From Rubripirellula lacrimiformis (GTDB lineage Bacteria > Planctomycetota > Planctomycetia > Pirellulales > Pirellulaceae), in contig NZ_CP036525.1 of assembly GCF_007741535.1 (NCBI RefSeq), positions 310,001-374,000 of the forward strand: 64,000 nucleotides of DNA, in the 5' to 3' direction. A program made the position numbers and the translations under genes. Position 1 is the stretch's first letter. Each line of letters starts with the position of its first letter. Under the pieces are notes generated by a model that made no database searches, was not told the DNA's origin, and was given only the letters and a program-made list of their open reading frames with translations. Below, in pieces: positions 36,601-46,674 of this stretch.

Positions 36601-39330
36601 ATGCATCATTCGCTTTCGCATCGTTGGGCTCGTCTGGTTACCCGGCATTGGTGGTTGATCCTGCTGGGTTGGGTCTTCGTCGCCATCACATTGCGTTTGG
36701 CTGCACCGCCGTGGAATGACGTCGCATACGATGGCGACTTCGACTATCTGCCGGCCCAGATGAGCAGTGTGGCGGGGGGCAAACTGCTTGACCAAGCCTT
36801 CCCAGGGGAACGGTCGCGAAGTCAGATTGTGTTGGTGCTGGCACGCCAATCGGAATCGATGCACAAGAACGACCAGATCGTTGGTCTGGATCTGTTGCGG
36901 CGTCTTTACCACCGACTTGGCGAAGTCAGTTGGCAGCGAGCCATCGAAAACGGCTACCAACAAGGGATGCCCGCCGAAGACGATCCCGCCGCCCCTTGGG
37001 TGACGTTGGCGCTGGAAGCGTTTGGGCATTCGATCGAAGCGGACAAACGATTTTATGAGTCGATCGCCGATTCGGTGCCGGACGATGCACCCACGTTAAC
37101 ACAGCCTCGCATGGCGATCGCGTACTGGGATCGTGGCAGGTTGCTGGAAACGATTGGGGATTCCGACGAAGCGGTCGAAAAGGACTTCGAAGCCGCGTTG
37201 GTGCTGATGCCGCGCCTGCCCACCGAAGCGGTGCCCATTGATCAGCGGCCGTTGGTCGGATGGAAGCCGATGTTGGACGTGCTGTCTTGGGACGACCGGG
37301 TGATCGGGTCACGTCTTCGCAAAGATGGTGCCCGGCTTGCTGTCATGCAACTGTCCAGCGAACTTGCAGCCACTGGAAACATCGCGACGATCGAAGCGGT
37401 GGACACACTGATCGACGATGTGTTGGCCTACAGCGGGCATTTGACCGAACCCGGGCTAGAACTGTTGATGACCGGTTCGGCCGCCATCGGTGGCGAGACC
37501 TTGATGGCTGCTCGCGATGCGATTCGCTATACCGAGTGGATCACGGTGGTCATGATCCTGTTGATTTTGGCTGCCGTTTACCGGGCACCTTTGTTGGTGG
37601 CTGTTCCGATGATTTCCATCGGTTTTGCGGTATTGGTTTCCACGTCGTTGGTCGCCTTGTTGACCGGATGGTCCATCAACCAAACGGTTCCGCGGCTGGA
37701 CATGCGGATCTTTACGACCAGCCGAATCTTTATCGTTGTGATCCTGTTTGGGGCTGGGACGGACTACTGTCTGTTTCTGATCGCGCGGCTGCGTGAAGAA
37801 GCCGCCAAAGCACCTTGGGTGGTCGCTTGCCGAAACGCACTGTCCGGTGTGATGGGTGCATTGTTCGGTAGCGCCATGACGACCGTCGTGGGCTTGGGCA
37901 TGCTGTGGATCGCAAGTTTCGGCAAGTTTCATTACACCGGACCGATCATCGCGATTTGTTTGTTGGTCGGTTTGTTGGTCTGCACCACGTTGACGCCCGC
38001 GTTGCTTCGGATGATCGGCCCGGTTGCCTTTTGGCCATCGAAAGTGACCACCGAAACGCCCAAAAATCTGTCGCTGTTTGGCGACCCCAAAGGCGATTCA
38101 AGCTCGGGCGGGATCTGGAGTTGGATCGCGCTGATGCTGACCCGGCGTCCGATGGCGACGCTGGTGTTGGGATTGTTGGTGTTGGGGGTACCGGCGGTCT
38201 ATGGGTTCCGAAACGAAGATGCGGTGACCTACGACTTTAGCAGCCAGTTGAATCATTCGGCAAAGAGTCGTCAGGGGCTGCGAGCCCTTTCCCAGCACTT
38301 TGACATCGGCGAAATCAACCCGGTCACGGTCCTGATCGTCCAAAAGGACGAGACGCCACGAAAGGAGTTCGAGAAGCAGATCAAGTCGCTTGCCAAGTCG
38401 ATCTATTCGATCGATGGCATGCTGACGGTCCGAACCTCGGATGACCCGCTGGGCGATTTTCCGCCCGATCGCGATATGGGGTTGCTGACCAGCGATGCCT
38501 GGAAGCGGCGTGCGCTGCGGAATCATCGCGTCGCCAAACGATACTTTTTCTCGTCGCGGCCGGAGCTAGAAAACCGGTTGGCTCGACTGGACGTGGTGGT
38601 CGACGGAGATCCGTTTTCGATCGAAACGGCCCAGCTTGTCAGCGGGTTGGGCGATACTCTTCACGCGATGTCTGCCGACCCGGAATCGGTCATCGGTGGC
38701 GCCGAGGTGCTGCTGGCTGGGACGACGCCGTCGATCATTGACCTGCGAAGCGTCACGCTAAGCGACAATCGCCGGATCAAAATTGCAGTCGTGTTGGCCG
38801 TGTTCGCGGTGCTGGTCTTGGTGATTCGCCGGTTGGGGCTGTGTTTGTATTTGATCGCAACGGTGTTGATCAGTTACTACGCGACGCTCGGTTTGACGCT
38901 AGTGTTTTTCAAAGCGGCCTATGGAGCGGACTTTGTCGGCTTGGATTGGAAGTTGCCACTGTTCTTGTTCGTGATTTTGGTTGCCGTTGGACAGGACTAC
39001 AACGTTTACCTGGTCACCCGGATTGTCGAAGAACAGCGAAAGCTGGGTTGGTTGGCGGCGCTTCGTCGCGCGGTATCGCGTACCGGCGGGATCATCACGG
39101 CCTGCGGGCTGGTGATGGCGGCAACGTTCTTTAGCATGACCGCATCAGCATGGTTCCCACCGCTGGCGCGATTCTTCAATCCGTCGATGGTCAGCGATGG
39201 CACATCGCTGCGTGGGATTGTCGAACTGGGGTTTGCACTCGGTCTAGGCGTTCTGATCGACACGTTTTACGTGCGAACGATTTTGGTGCCAAGTTTTGTC
39301 GCCGCGATGGGCAAACGCGGCAGTCGATAA
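36601..39330 (+). CDS. MMPL/RND-superfamily membrane transporter
   Basis: 909 residues from ATG 36601; a GTG 66 bases upstream is less likely. The plan is a two-fold repeat of one transmembrane helix, a large outer domain and a five-helix bundle. The N-terminal half has HWWLILLGWVFVAITLRLA, the TM4 motif ILFGAGTDYCLFLIARLREE and YTEWITVVMILLILAAVY. The C-terminal half has the matching VILVAVGQDYNVYLVTRIVE. The GxxxDY pair is the MMPL hallmark for proton coupling. Likely cargo is lipid or hopanoid-type molecules. The first outer domain contains a TPR-like insertion (YESIADSVPDD ... ALVLMPRLP). No adaptor protein gene is adjacent. Confidence 0.93.
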   Translation: MHHSLSHRWARLVTRHWWLILLGWVFVAITLRLAAPPWNDVAYDGDFDYLPAQMSSVAGGKLLDQAFPGERSRSQIVLVLARQSESMHKNDQIVGLDLLRRLYHRLGEVSWQRAIENGYQQGMPAEDDPAAPWVTLALEAFGHSIEADKRFYESIADSVPDDAPTLTQPRMAIAYWDRGRLLETIGDSDEAVEKDFEAALVLMPRLPTEAVPIDQRPLVGWKPMLDVLSWDDRVIGSRLRKDGARLAVMQLSSELAATGNIATIEAVDTLIDDVLAYSGHLTEPGLELLMTGSAAIGGETLMAARDAIRYTEWITVVMILLILAAVYRAPLLVAVPMISIGFAVLVSTSLVALLTGWSINQTVPRLDMRIFTTSRIFIVVILFGAGTDYCLFLIARLREEAAKAPWVVACRNALSGVMGALFGSAMTTVVGLGMLWIASFGKFHYTGPIIAICLLVGLLVCTTLTPALLRMIGPVAFWPSKVTTETPKNLSLFGDPKGDSSSGGIWSWIALMLTRRPMATLVLGLLVLGVPAVYGFRNEDAVTYDFSSQLNHSAKSRQGLRALSQHFDIGEINPVTVLIVQKDETPRKEFEKQIKSLAKSIYSIDGMLTVRTSDDPLGDFPPDRDMGLLTSDAWKRRALRNHRVAKRYFFSSRPELENRLARLDVVVDGDPFSIETAQLVSGLGDTLHAMSADPESVIGGAEVLLAGTTPSIIDLRSVTLSDNRRIKIAVVLAVFAVLVLVIRRLGLCLYLIATVLISYYATLGLTLVFFKAAYGADFVGLDWKLPLFLFVILVAVGQDYNVYLVTRIVEEQRKLGWLAALRRAVSRTGGIITACGLVMAATFFSMTASAWFPPLARFFNPSMVSDGTSLRGIVELGFALGLGVLIDTFYVRTILVPSFVAAMGKRGSR

Positions 39331-39387
39331 GCTTGGCTGAAACGCCAAGCCGCATCCATTTCCCGTCGTGGATTTTGCCGAAAATCC
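39331..39387. terminator. Two small hairpins in a convergent gap
   Basis: GCTTGGC (39331-39337) faces GCCAAGC (39344-39350) directly after the MMPL stop. GGATTTT (39370-39376) faces AAAATCC (39381-39387). The second has U-rich or A-rich arms on both strands and could serve either direction. It lies between the converging MMPL and hemerythrin-like genes. Confidence 0.5.
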
Positions 39388-39422
39388 CCTCTGCTGATTT
39401 TGGCGAATCCTGCGCCGATGTT

Positions 39423-39929
39423 TCAGTCGCCGCCGCCGATGTCGTCGTCCATGGCTTCGACGATCAGTTTGATTTCGGCTTCTTCGTGCGTTTCGAAGGA
39501 TCGTTGGAACCGATGCAGACGCGACAAGAACGTCGTTACTTTTTCGATCTGATCGGCTTCGATTTCTTGCGCCTTGTCGGCGATCGCCCGGATCTCTTCG
39601 AACAGGCGAGGATGGTCACCACGCAGTTGTACCGCAGTCATGCTCAGTTGCGGTGCCGTTTCGATCGCCTCTTCGAAATACCCGAACGCTTCTTCGAGCG
39701 AAAAGTGAAGGGCAAGCTGATCGCGTAGGTCCGCTAGCAGCGAACGTATTTCGATCCAATGGTTCGCTGCGACCTGAGGGAGTTCCGTGATCGGTTTGAT
39801 CCGATCGATCAACGCCTTCAATTCGCGGTTGTCGTCTTTGATGTCGCGAAGGAAGGCTGCGTTGATAGAAAGACGCCGCGTGCCGTCCTTGGCGATCGTC
39901 TTGGCAGCACTCGATTGTGGTTGGTCCAT
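39423..39929 (-). CDS. Hemerythrin-like (HHE) domain protein
   Basis: 168 residues, all helical. The pattern of metal-type residues fits the HHE fold: an early helix with NRELKALIDRI, then LALHFSLEEAFGYFEE (HxxxE), LRGDHPRLFEEI (second His with Glu) and RSFETHEEAEIKLIVEAMDDD (HE plus a late Asp). These are expected to bind a di-iron or other metal site in sensing, storage or protection. Some canonical His positions are replaced by Glu or Asp, so oxygen binding is not assured. It lies 219 bases upstream of epmA on the same strand, with no clear operon link. Confidence 0.75.
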   Translation of the reverse strand: MDQPQSSAAKTIAKDGTRRLSINAAFLRDIKDDNRELKALIDRIKPITELPQVAANHWIEIRSLLADLRDQLALHFSLEEAFGYFEEAIETAPQLSMTAVQLRGDHPRLFEEIRAIADKAQEIEADQIEKVTTFLSRLHRFQRSFETHEEAEIKLIVEAMDDDIGGGD

Positions 39930-40148
39930 GAGTCGATCCTTGATGCTAGTGGTGTCTCCATTGTAGCTTCAACAACCCGGCCAGGGGAAACATACAGGGG
40001 CGATCGAAACCACTTGATTTTCAAAATGGGGGGGATGGCGATGAGTGGCGATTTCGAGCGGATTCGAAATTGGGCCGCCGAGACACGTTCGCTGTGATTG
40101 GCAGCGGCGGCGATGGCGATTCGGTCCAAGTCGTGGGATTGGTCTCGG

Positions 40149-41120
40149 CTAGGCTTGACCGATTTTGAACGGCAAAACTCGCTGCAGCGATGTTTCGCCT
40201 GCACGAATCATCAGCAGCCGATCGACCCCCATCGCGACTCCTGCACATTTCGGCAGCCCGATTCGCATCGCTTCCACCAACGATGATTCGACTCGCAGCG
40301 GTGTCCGCCCGGATGCGATACGCAGCTGATTGGACTGCTGGGCACGCTGGACCAGCACGTCGGCGTCGGTCAGTTCGTCGTAGCCATTGGCCAGTTCGAT
40401 GCCGCCGACAATCAGTTCAAAGCGTGCAGCGCACTGTGGATCATCTTTCGCTTGACGGGCGAGGGCGGCTTGTGAAATCGGATAGTTTTTGATGATCAAC
40501 GGCCGGTCGAGCCCCAGTTTGGGTTGGATCAAATTCGATAGCACCACATCCAACATCATGTCGCGATCGCCCGCGATCGACGCGGCCAAGTCGGTGTCGA
40601 TCGGCTGCACGTGTCTTGCAAGATCGTCTGTCGATACAAGGATCGGATCAAACCCTAGAAACTCACTAAACACGGTGCGATAGTTTTTGACGTCGTAGCC
40701 GTCGCTGCCCAGCACGGTCGACGCCAATTGGCCCAGGGTGCGGATGCAGTCGTCGATGTCAGCGCCCACTTCATACCATTCCAGCATCGAAAATTCGACG
40801 TTGTGATGGTCGCCCGATTCGCCGCCGCGAAACACTGGCACGATGGCGTAGATCGATGGGGCGCCGGCCGCCAACATGCGTTTCATCGCTAGTTCAGGCG
40901 ACGTTTGCAAGAACATCTGTAGCGGCAGGTCTTCGGCGATCTGCAATTGTTCCGACGCGATCGCGATGGGGTCGATGTAGGCGTCGATCACACAGTCGCG
41001 AGACAGGCAGGGTGGTTGGACTTCCAGGAACCCACGTCCGTCAAAGAAGGACCGCAGATCGCGTAGCAGTTCGGCACGCTGACGAATCATTTCCACACAG
41101 GGCAGGGAAGGGTGGGTCAT
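40149..41120 (-). CDS. epmA: EF-P lysine lysyltransferase (GenX/PoxA family)
   Basis: A lysyl-tRNA synthetase paralogue without the anticodon-binding domain. It attaches (R)-beta-lysine to elongation factor P, which helps ribosomes through proline stretches. From ATG 41120 it is 323 residues, the usual length; the frame extends upstream into the divergent neighbour and that part is not conserved. Class II motifs: motif 1 FLEVQPPCLS, motif 2 PVFRGGESGDHHNVEFSMLEW and motif 3 GLPKCAGVAMGVDRLLMI. FLQTSPELAMKRMLAAG is typical of the family. epmB and efp are not in the window. It is divergent from the ThiF-like gene, 124 bases apart. Confidence 0.93.
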   Translation of the reverse strand: MTHPSLPCVEMIRQRAELLRDLRSFFDGRGFLEVQPPCLSRDCVIDAYIDPIAIASEQLQIAEDLPLQMFLQTSPELAMKRMLAAGAPSIYAIVPVFRGGESGDHHNVEFSMLEWYEVGADIDDCIRTLGQLASTVLGSDGYDVKNYRTVFSEFLGFDPILVSTDDLARHVQPIDTDLAASIAGDRDMMLDVVLSNLIQPKLGLDRPLIIKNYPISQAALARQAKDDPQCAARFELIVGGIELANGYDELTDADVLVQRAQQSNQLRIASGRTPLRVESSLVEAMRIGLPKCAGVAMGVDRLLMIRAGETSLQRVLPFKIGQA

Positions 41121-41244
41121 CGTTGGACTCAAACCATGATAAAACGGTGTGCGGAAGTAGGGTGTTGCGATGGTTCGTTCAACATGCCTAGAAACGCTCT
41201 GTTTGCCCATCCCCGACGGATCGCTTTTCTCCCAGCCGATCGAC

Positions 41245-42291
41245 ATGACTGATTCACCCGAAAACCGATACGCTCGCCAGATTCAGTTTGCCCCGATTGG
41301 TGCCGACGGGCATGCGGGCATCGCCGGGGCTCGTGTCGCGGTTTTGGGATGTGGTGCTTTGGGCACGGTCGCGGCCGAGATTTTAGCACGGGCCGGTGTG
41401 GGAACGCTGCGTCTGATCGATCGCGATGTGGTTGAATGGACCAACCTGCAGCGGCAAGCCCTGTACACCGAAGCCGATGCCCGGCAGGGCCGTTCCAAGT
41501 CTGCCGCTGCGACCGACCGAATCGCCGCGATCAATCAAGATGTCACCGTCGATCCGGTGGTCGCGGATGTATCGTCCAAGAACATCGCCAGCATCATCGG
41601 CAATGTGGATCTGGTGGTCGATGCTGCCGACAACTTTGCGTTGCGTTTTCTGCTGAACGACTGGTCGTTGTCGACCGAGACCCCGTGGGTGCATGGTGGT
41701 TGTGTAGGGGCGTCTGGTCAGGTGCGGTTGTTTACCGGTCAGGGACGCCCGTGTTTCCGCTGTGTGGTTCCCGAGCCGCCGCCCGCATCAGCGGTCGACA
41801 CCTGTGACACCGCCGGTGTATTGGGGGCAGCGACGCATCTGATTGCCAGTCTGCAAGCGGCCGAAGCCATCAAGTGGATCTCGGGCAATCGCCAAGCTGT
41901 CCGGACGTCGATGTTGTCGATCGATTTGTGGAACAATCGAATTCGCGAAATCGAACTGACCGACGAACTATCGATCGGGTGCATCGCCTGCGACCGGCGT
42001 GACTATCAGTTTTTGGAAGGTGAACGCGGAAGCGTCGACGAATCAGCCGCTGTGTTGTGCGGCCGAGATGCGGTTCAGATCAGCCGTGCTTGGCCCGGCA
42101 ACGTCGATTTCGATGCCATCGCAGCAAGATGGAACGGTCTGGGGCGAATCCAGATGACTCCGTTCTTTGCACGGTTGTTTCCTGACGATCAACACACGAT
42201 CACGCTATTCGGCGACGGCCGTGTCGTGGTCGGCGGCACGGATCAAATCAGCGAAGCCCGCGGGCTGTGCGACCGTTACATCGGCGGCTAG
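41245..42291 (+). CDS. ThiF/MoeB/HesA-family adenylyltransferase (E1-like)
   Basis: The start ATG 41245 gives 348 residues and begins with the family opening (NRYARQIQFAPIGADG). The ATP-binding Rossmann motif is VAVLGCGALGTVAAEILARAG, written here only in part as VLGCGALGTVAA, with RLIDRDVVEWTNLQRQALY containing the Asp and Arg used in adenylation. VVDAADNFALRFLLND follows. CFRC and CIAC provide four zinc-binding cysteines. It should activate the C-terminus of a ubiquitin-like sulfur carrier (ThiS or MoaD type) as an acyl-adenylate. No carrier is adjacent, so the pathway (thiamine or molybdopterin) is not decided. The C-terminal 80 residues carry an extra domain with HTITLFGDGRVVVGGTD, typical of ThiF/MoeB-linked small domains. 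Confidence 0.88.
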   Translation: MTDSPENRYARQIQFAPIGADGHAGIAGARVAVLGCGALGTVAAEILARAGVGTLRLIDRDVVEWTNLQRQALYTEADARQGRSKSAAATDRIAAINQDVTVDPVVADVSSKNIASIIGNVDLVVDAADNFALRFLLNDWSLSTETPWVHGGCVGASGQVRLFTGQGRPCFRCVVPEPPPASAVDTCDTAGVLGAATHLIASLQAAEAIKWISGNRQAVRTSMLSIDLWNNRIREIELTDELSIGCIACDRRDYQFLEGERGSVDESAAVLCGRDAVQISRAWPGNVDFDAIAARWNGLGRIQMTPFFARLFPDDQHTITLFGDGRVVVGGTDQISEARGLCDRYIGG

Positions 42292-42331
42292 TTCTGTAGC
42301 CCCGGCCGGAAACGCAAACCACCGAGTCTTC

Positions 42332-42490
42332 CCGTAGCGAACGTGGCCAAGACTTTCGGTGATGTCCCGTTGCCCGAAACCCTTGGCGGTTTGTCGATTA
42401 AGCCGTTCGTTCAGCGGCAATGGTACGCCGTTGGCCGCGAGGCCACAGGCATCGGGGGGATTCCCGGCCGCTCACGCGTCGCGGCTTACT
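42332..42490 (+). repeat. Dispersed intergenic repeat, copy B
   Basis: Same orientation as copy A, with matches from GTAGCGAA through ACTTTCGGTGAT, CCGAAACC, TTGGCGGT, CGGCAATGGTA and GGGGGGA to TCCCGGCCGCTCACGCG, and then the TCGCGGCT shared with copy C. It lies between the converging ThiF-like and clpC genes and is followed by the clpC terminator. Confidence 0.8.
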
Positions 42491-42535
42491 CAATCGACAG
42501 CCCGCCGGCGAGTTTTGTTGCGGTTAATGGCGCAC

Positions 42536-42570
42536 AAAAAAAGCCGCGACCAGGTTTCCTGGTCGCGGCT
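42536..42570 (-). terminator. Intrinsic terminator of clpC
   Basis: A perfect 13-bp stem (AGCCGCGACCAGG at 42542-42554 and CCTGGTCGCGGCT at 42558-42570) with a 3-base loop. Read on the minus strand it is followed by seven T (42542-42536). It starts 27 bases after the clpC stop. This is the only textbook rho-independent terminator noticed in the window. Confidence 0.9.
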
Positions 42571-42597
42571 AGATTCATGAGGTGCGATGGCTAGCGA

Positions 42598-45240
42598 TCA
42601 GGACTTTTCGCCCGATGCTTCGCCTTCGCCAGCGCCGGCGCTGACGGTTTCTTCGGACTCGGATAGTCCGCGGCTTTCGCCAGCGAAATCCAATCGAATC
42701 ACCTTGCACTTGCTGCCGCTGCTGTCGATCAAACGACCCGTCTTTTCGTCGGTCGTCAGATCCTTCTCTTCGACTCGTTCACCGGCTTCGTTTTCGATGA
42801 TGCCGCTGACGACGATCGTGTCCATTCCTTCGAAGGCACCGCGGAGCAGTTCTTCGCTCAACGGATCTTCGATGAACTGTTCGATCGCACGACGCAGTGG
42901 TCTTGCACCGTAGTCCAGGTTGCTGCCCTTCTTGATCAGCAGTTCCTTCGACGCATCGGTCAGTTCCAGGTTCAGGCCACGGTCGATCAAACGTTCGCGA
43001 ACCTTCGACAGTTCGAAATCGATGACGCCCTTGAGGTCTTCCTTGGTCAGGTGGCGGAAGATGATCGTATCGTCCAAACGGTTCAAGAATTCCGGTCGGA
43101 AGACGCGTTCGATCTGGTCCATCACACGGGCCTTCATCGAATCGTAGCTGGCGTCGCCATCAGGTTTTTGGAAACCAAAGGACGATTCGTTCTTGATCGC
43201 TTCGGCACCGGCATTGGTGGTCATGATCAAGATCGTGTTTCGGAAGTCGATGTTCCGGCCGAACGAGTCGGTCAAACGTCCTTCTTCCATCACCTGCAAC
43301 AACATGTTGAAGACGTCGGGGTGAGCCTTTTCGATTTCGTCGAACAGCACAACCGCGTAGGGACGACGACGAATCTTTTCGGTCAGCTGACCGCCTTCTT
43401 CGTATCCGACGAATCCGGGCGGTGCACCGATCAAACGGCTAACGTTGTGCTTTTCCATGTATTCGGACATGTCGATGTGCACAAGCGCATCGGCGTCACC
43501 GAACATGTATTCAGCAAGCGCTTTGGCCAGCAACGTTTTACCAACACCGGTTGGCCCAGCGAAGATGAACGATCCGGTTGGACGCTTGGGGTCCTTCAGG
43601 CCACTGCGGCTACGGCGGACGGCCTTGCTGATCGCGGTAACGGCAGCGTCTTGGCTGACCACACGTTTGTGCAGTTCTTCTTCCATCTTCATCAGACGAA
43701 GCGAATCTTCGGTCGACAATCGGGTCAACGGAATGCCGGTCATCTTGCTGACCACTTCCGCGATGATTTCTTCGTCGACGACACCATCGGTCTGTTGACT
43801 CTTTTCACGCCACTCTTGCGTGATCTGGTCTTTCTTCTTGCGAAGTTTTTCGGCCTGATCGCGAAGGTTGGCAGCCTTTTCAAAGTCTTGGTTGGCGACC
43901 GCGTCTTCCTTTTCCTTGTTCAGCTTTTCGACTTCTTCGTCGATTTCTTTCAAGTCTGGTGGACGGGTCATCGTGCGCAATCGCACCCGTGCACCGGCTT
44001 CGTCGATCACGTCGATCGCTTTATCGGGCAGGCAACGGGCGGTGATGTAACGCTCGCTCATTTCGACCGCAGCAACGACTGCGTCATCGGTGAACTGAAC
44101 GCGGTGGTGTTCTTCGTAACGACCGCGTAGTCCCTTCAGGATGGCGATCGTTTCGGTCTTGCCGGTCGGTTCGACGATGATTTCTTGGAACCGCCGTGCC
44201 AGCGCGTTGTCCTTTTCGATGTACTTACGGTACTCGTCCAAGGTCGTGGCCCCGATGCACTGGATTTCACCTCGTGCCAGGGCTGGCTTCAGCACGTTGG
44301 CGGCATCGATGGCGCCTTCGGCACCACCGGCTCCCACCAAGGTATGCAGTTCGTCAATGAACAGGATCGTGTTCTTGACGCGGCGAACTTCGGTCATGAC
44401 CGCTTTGATGCGTTCTTCGAATTGGCCGCGGTACTTGGTACCGGCGACCATCATCGCCAAGTCCAAAACCACGATCCGCTTTTCGGCCAAGATTTCAGGC
44501 ACTTCGCCTTCGATCACCTTTTGGGCAAAGCCTTCGACGATGGCGGTCTTGCCAACACCGGCTTCACCGAGCAGGACGGGGTTGTTCTTGGTACGGCGAC
44601 ACAGGATCTGAATCGCGCGTTCGATTTCTCGCTCGCGTCCGATGACAGGATCCAGTTCACCCTTCTTGGCCAATTCGGTCAGGTCACGCCCGAACGAATC
44701 CAGAGCAGGAGTTTTGCTTTTGCCGCTCTTGGACGACGAACCGCTCGATTCGCCACTGTCCCCGGTGCGTCCGCCACGTTCGCCGACTTCGGCGCCCTCG
44801 AGCCCATGTCCCAATAGGTTCAAGACTTCTTCGCGGACGTCTTCCAGTTTCAGACCAAGGTTCATCAGCACCTGAGCTGCGACGCCCTCCTGTTCACGCA
44901 GCAGACCCAACAGAATGTGTTCGGTGCCGACATAGCTGTGATTCAGGTTGCGAGCCTCTTCCATCGAATACTCGATGACTTTCTTGGCACGCGGGGTCTG
45001 TGGCAGTTTGCCAACGGTCACCATTTCAGGGCCGCTTTGAACCAGCTTCTCTACCTCTAGCCGGATCTTGCGAAGATCGACTTCCAAGTTCTTCAAGACG
45101 TTCGCGGCAACGCCGCTGCCTTCCTTCACCAGTCCGAGCAAGATGTGTTCGGTGCCGATATACTCGTGGTTAAAGCGTTGAGCCTCTTGATTGGCCAACT
45201 GCATGACCTTGCGAGCTCGGTCTGTAAATCGTTCGTACAT
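42598..45240 (-). CDS. clpC: ATP-dependent Clp protease ATP-binding subunit ClpC
   Basis: Hsp100 AAA+ unfoldase that feeds proteins to ClpP. Two Clp-N repeats are present ([16 protein letters not shown] and [16 protein letters not shown], residues 1-145), then a Gly/Ser-rich linker. D1 has Walker A GEAGVGKT at 225-232 and Walker B ILFIDELH. The middle region carries a UVR-type helix ([17 protein letters not shown]), which marks ClpC. D2 has Walker A GPTGVGKT, pore loop GFVGYEEGG and the sensor TTNAGAE. At 880 residues the length is slightly above normal, due to a C-terminal Glu/Ser-rich tail. It is monocistronic with its own terminator. No CtsR site or CIRCE element was seen upstream. Confidence 0.97.
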   Translation of the reverse strand: MYERFTDRARKVMQLANQEAQRFNHEYIGTEHILLGLVKEGSGVAANVLKNLEVDLRKIRLEVEKLVQSGPEMVTVGKLPQTPRAKKVIEYSMEEARNLNHSYVGTEHILLGLLREQEGVAAQVLMNLGLKLEDVREEVLNLLGHGLEGAEVGERGGRTGDSGESSGSSSKSGKSKTPALDSFGRDLTELAKKGELDPVIGREREIERAIQILCRRTKNNPVLLGEAGVGKTAIVEGFAQKVIEGEVPEILAEKRIVVLDLAMMVAGTKYRGQFEERIKAVMTEVRRVKNTILFIDELHTLVGAGGAEGAIDAANVLKPALARGEIQCIGATTLDEYRKYIEKDNALARRFQEIIVEPTGKTETIAILKGLRGRYEEHHRVQFTDDAVVAAVEMSERYITARCLPDKAIDVIDEAGARVRLRTMTRPPDLKEIDEEVEKLNKEKEDAVANQDFEKAANLRDQAEKLRKKKDQITQEWREKSQQTDGVVDEEIIAEVVSKMTGIPLTRLSTEDSLRLMKMEEELHKRVVSQDAAVTAISKAVRRSRSGLKDPKRPTGSFIFAGPTGVGKTLLAKALAEYMFGDADALVHIDMSEYMEKHNVSRLIGAPPGFVGYEEGGQLTEKIRRRPYAVVLFDEIEKAHPDVFNMLLQVMEEGRLTDSFGRNIDFRNTILIMTTNAGAEAIKNESSFGFQKPDGDASYDSMKARVMDQIERVFRPEFLNRLDDTIIFRHLTKEDLKGVIDFELSKVRERLIDRGLNLELTDASKELLIKKGSNLDYGARPLRRAIEQFIEDPLSEELLRGAFEGMDTIVVSGIIENEAGERVEEKDLTTDEKTGRLIDSSGSKCKVIRLDFAGESRGLSESEETVSAGAGEGEASGEKS

Positions 45241-45699
45241 ATTTATTCTCTATACCCAGGTGGTATCCCGTGCGACGTCAGAGCGGGCAACTCTAAACGC
45301 TTCACTGCTGGTATCGGTAACCCGAATTTGCCCCATTGAAATTTTGCCCCGATACTGATGATCGCGACGAATTACGCATCCATGGAAAAGCTGGTTTGGC
45401 AAACCCAGTCGGGTGCTGTCAATCTGGCGAAACTGCCCAGGAATCTTTCACGAAGCAAACCGCACGCCATTGCATTCTTAATTCAGCCGTTTCGAACTGA
45501 TTTCAGTCTGTAAGCGACCGATCTTTCCGCATCCATATTGATTCTATCGGTTGACGCGAAAATCGGGGATAGGAGCTTTTCGTCAGAACGTCCCCGAATT
45601 GCAGTTTTCCAAATCAAAAATGGAAAAATTTCGACCGTTGTTGGCGACTAACGGCCACGGATCGACGTTCGCCGACCCTCATCATAGCCCCATCGCTCG
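45241..45699. other. Upstream region of clpC
   Basis: Between clpC and the next gene (both read leftwards), so it holds the clpC promoter and the end of the TPR gene transcript. TTTTCCA (45605-45611) faces TGGAAAA (45621-45627), a 7-bp dyad with a 9-base spacer in an A/T-rich patch, about 365 bases from the clpC start. No recognisable heat-shock operator. Confidence 0.4.
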
Positions 45700-46353
45700 T
45701 TACGCGGCCCGCCGAACGGGCTCTGTCAGATCGGCAGGCGATGGAGTTGCCGTCTCAGCCGAAGATTCTGTCTCGGCCTTTGTCTCATTCTCGGAACCCG
45801 TTTCTGGCTCTGTTTCGCTAGCATTGCTGGCTTCCATCGCCGCCGCTAACCGCTTCGCTTCGGCTCGGATTTCCAGGAACCATCGGTCGGATACTTCTAG
45901 CCGACGAATCTCGTCGAGCAGCATCTCTGCAGATTCCAAGCGTCCGGTATGACGATAGACGCCTGACAATAGCAGCAATGCCGGTGGGTCCCGTGTTTCA
46001 ATGGCTAGCACTTGATTGAGCAGCGTTTCGGCTTCGCTGTAATTGGCTTGCAAGAACGCTTGGTGGGCCTCGACGAAACGATCGGGTTCGTCGGTGACAC
46101 TGCGTGGTGCCACGATGGAAGGCAGTTCGCGGACGCTGCGGACAACCGTGAATCCCCAAGCGACCACGCCGATCCAGAACGCCATCGATACCAATCCGCC
46201 CGACATCCATTCAGGATAGATGTATCCGGTCACCAAGACTGCGTTCAGGGCCAGCGCAAACCCAATCGCTAGCGGCAGGGCCGATAGTCGGCCCCTCCAC
46301 CACAATTCGGCCATCCCAGGCCACAGGCAGGTTAGGTAATGCTGGAATTCCAT
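45700..46353 (-). CDS. Membrane protein with TPR-like domain
   Basis: 217 residues. Two hydrophobic helices (LPLAIGFALALNAVLVTGYIY and the following MAFWIGVVAWGFTVV region, about 25-70) anchor the protein. The rest contains a pair of TPR-like helices (AHQAFLQANYSEAETLLNQV then PPALLLLSGVYRHTGRLESA), which usually mediate protein contacts. The C-terminal tail is Glu/Ser/Thr-rich low complexity. The exact family is not recognised. It is divergent from the lipoprotein gene at 46675. Confidence 0.7.
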   Translation of the reverse strand: MEFQHYLTCLWPGMAELWWRGRLSALPLAIGFALALNAVLVTGYIYPEWMSGGLVSMAFWIGVVAWGFTVVRSVRELPSIVAPRSVTDEPDRFVEAHQAFLQANYSEAETLLNQVLAIETRDPPALLLLSGVYRHTGRLESAEMLLDEIRRLEVSDRWFLEIRAEAKRLAAAMEASNASETEPETGSENETKAETESSAETATPSPADLTEPVRRAA

Positions 46354-46674
46354 GCCCCTACATGTACCGCCGCAGTGAAACTCGAAGCAAGGGGATTGTT
46401 GACAGGGTTCGTCGTTGATTTGCTTTCATTGCCAGCATTCGGCCTCGAATTTGTTCTGGGCGACATGCAGGTGTTCACGCTGTGGGATGGCCAAAAGCAC
46501 CGAATCGAAAGCAGATCCGGCTTGGCTTTCGTCCCGGTGGCGAATCTGCACCGCCATCGAACATCGAATAAAATGATGGGATATGGGCTTTCGTTTTTTT
46601 CGCCAACCGTCCGATCGTCGCGGGGATTCGCCTTGGGTCGATGCCGCGGTGACCGCCACAATTCCACAGGTCTC
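46354..46674. other. Divergent intergenic region
   Basis: Between the TPR membrane protein (left) and a lipoprotein (right). An open frame runs through it in the lipoprotein's frame, but the translation lacks protein-like character. No motif stands out. It should contain both promoters. Confidence 0.35.

Noticed and set aside
43051-44130. A 359-codon plus-strand frame inside clpC
   Set aside because: Antisense shadow of a highly conserved gene.
45241-45699. CIRCE or CtsR operator upstream of clpC
   Set aside because: No TTAGCACTC/GAGTGCTAA pair and no CtsR heptad repeat was found; only a short TTTTCCA/TGGAAAA dyad.
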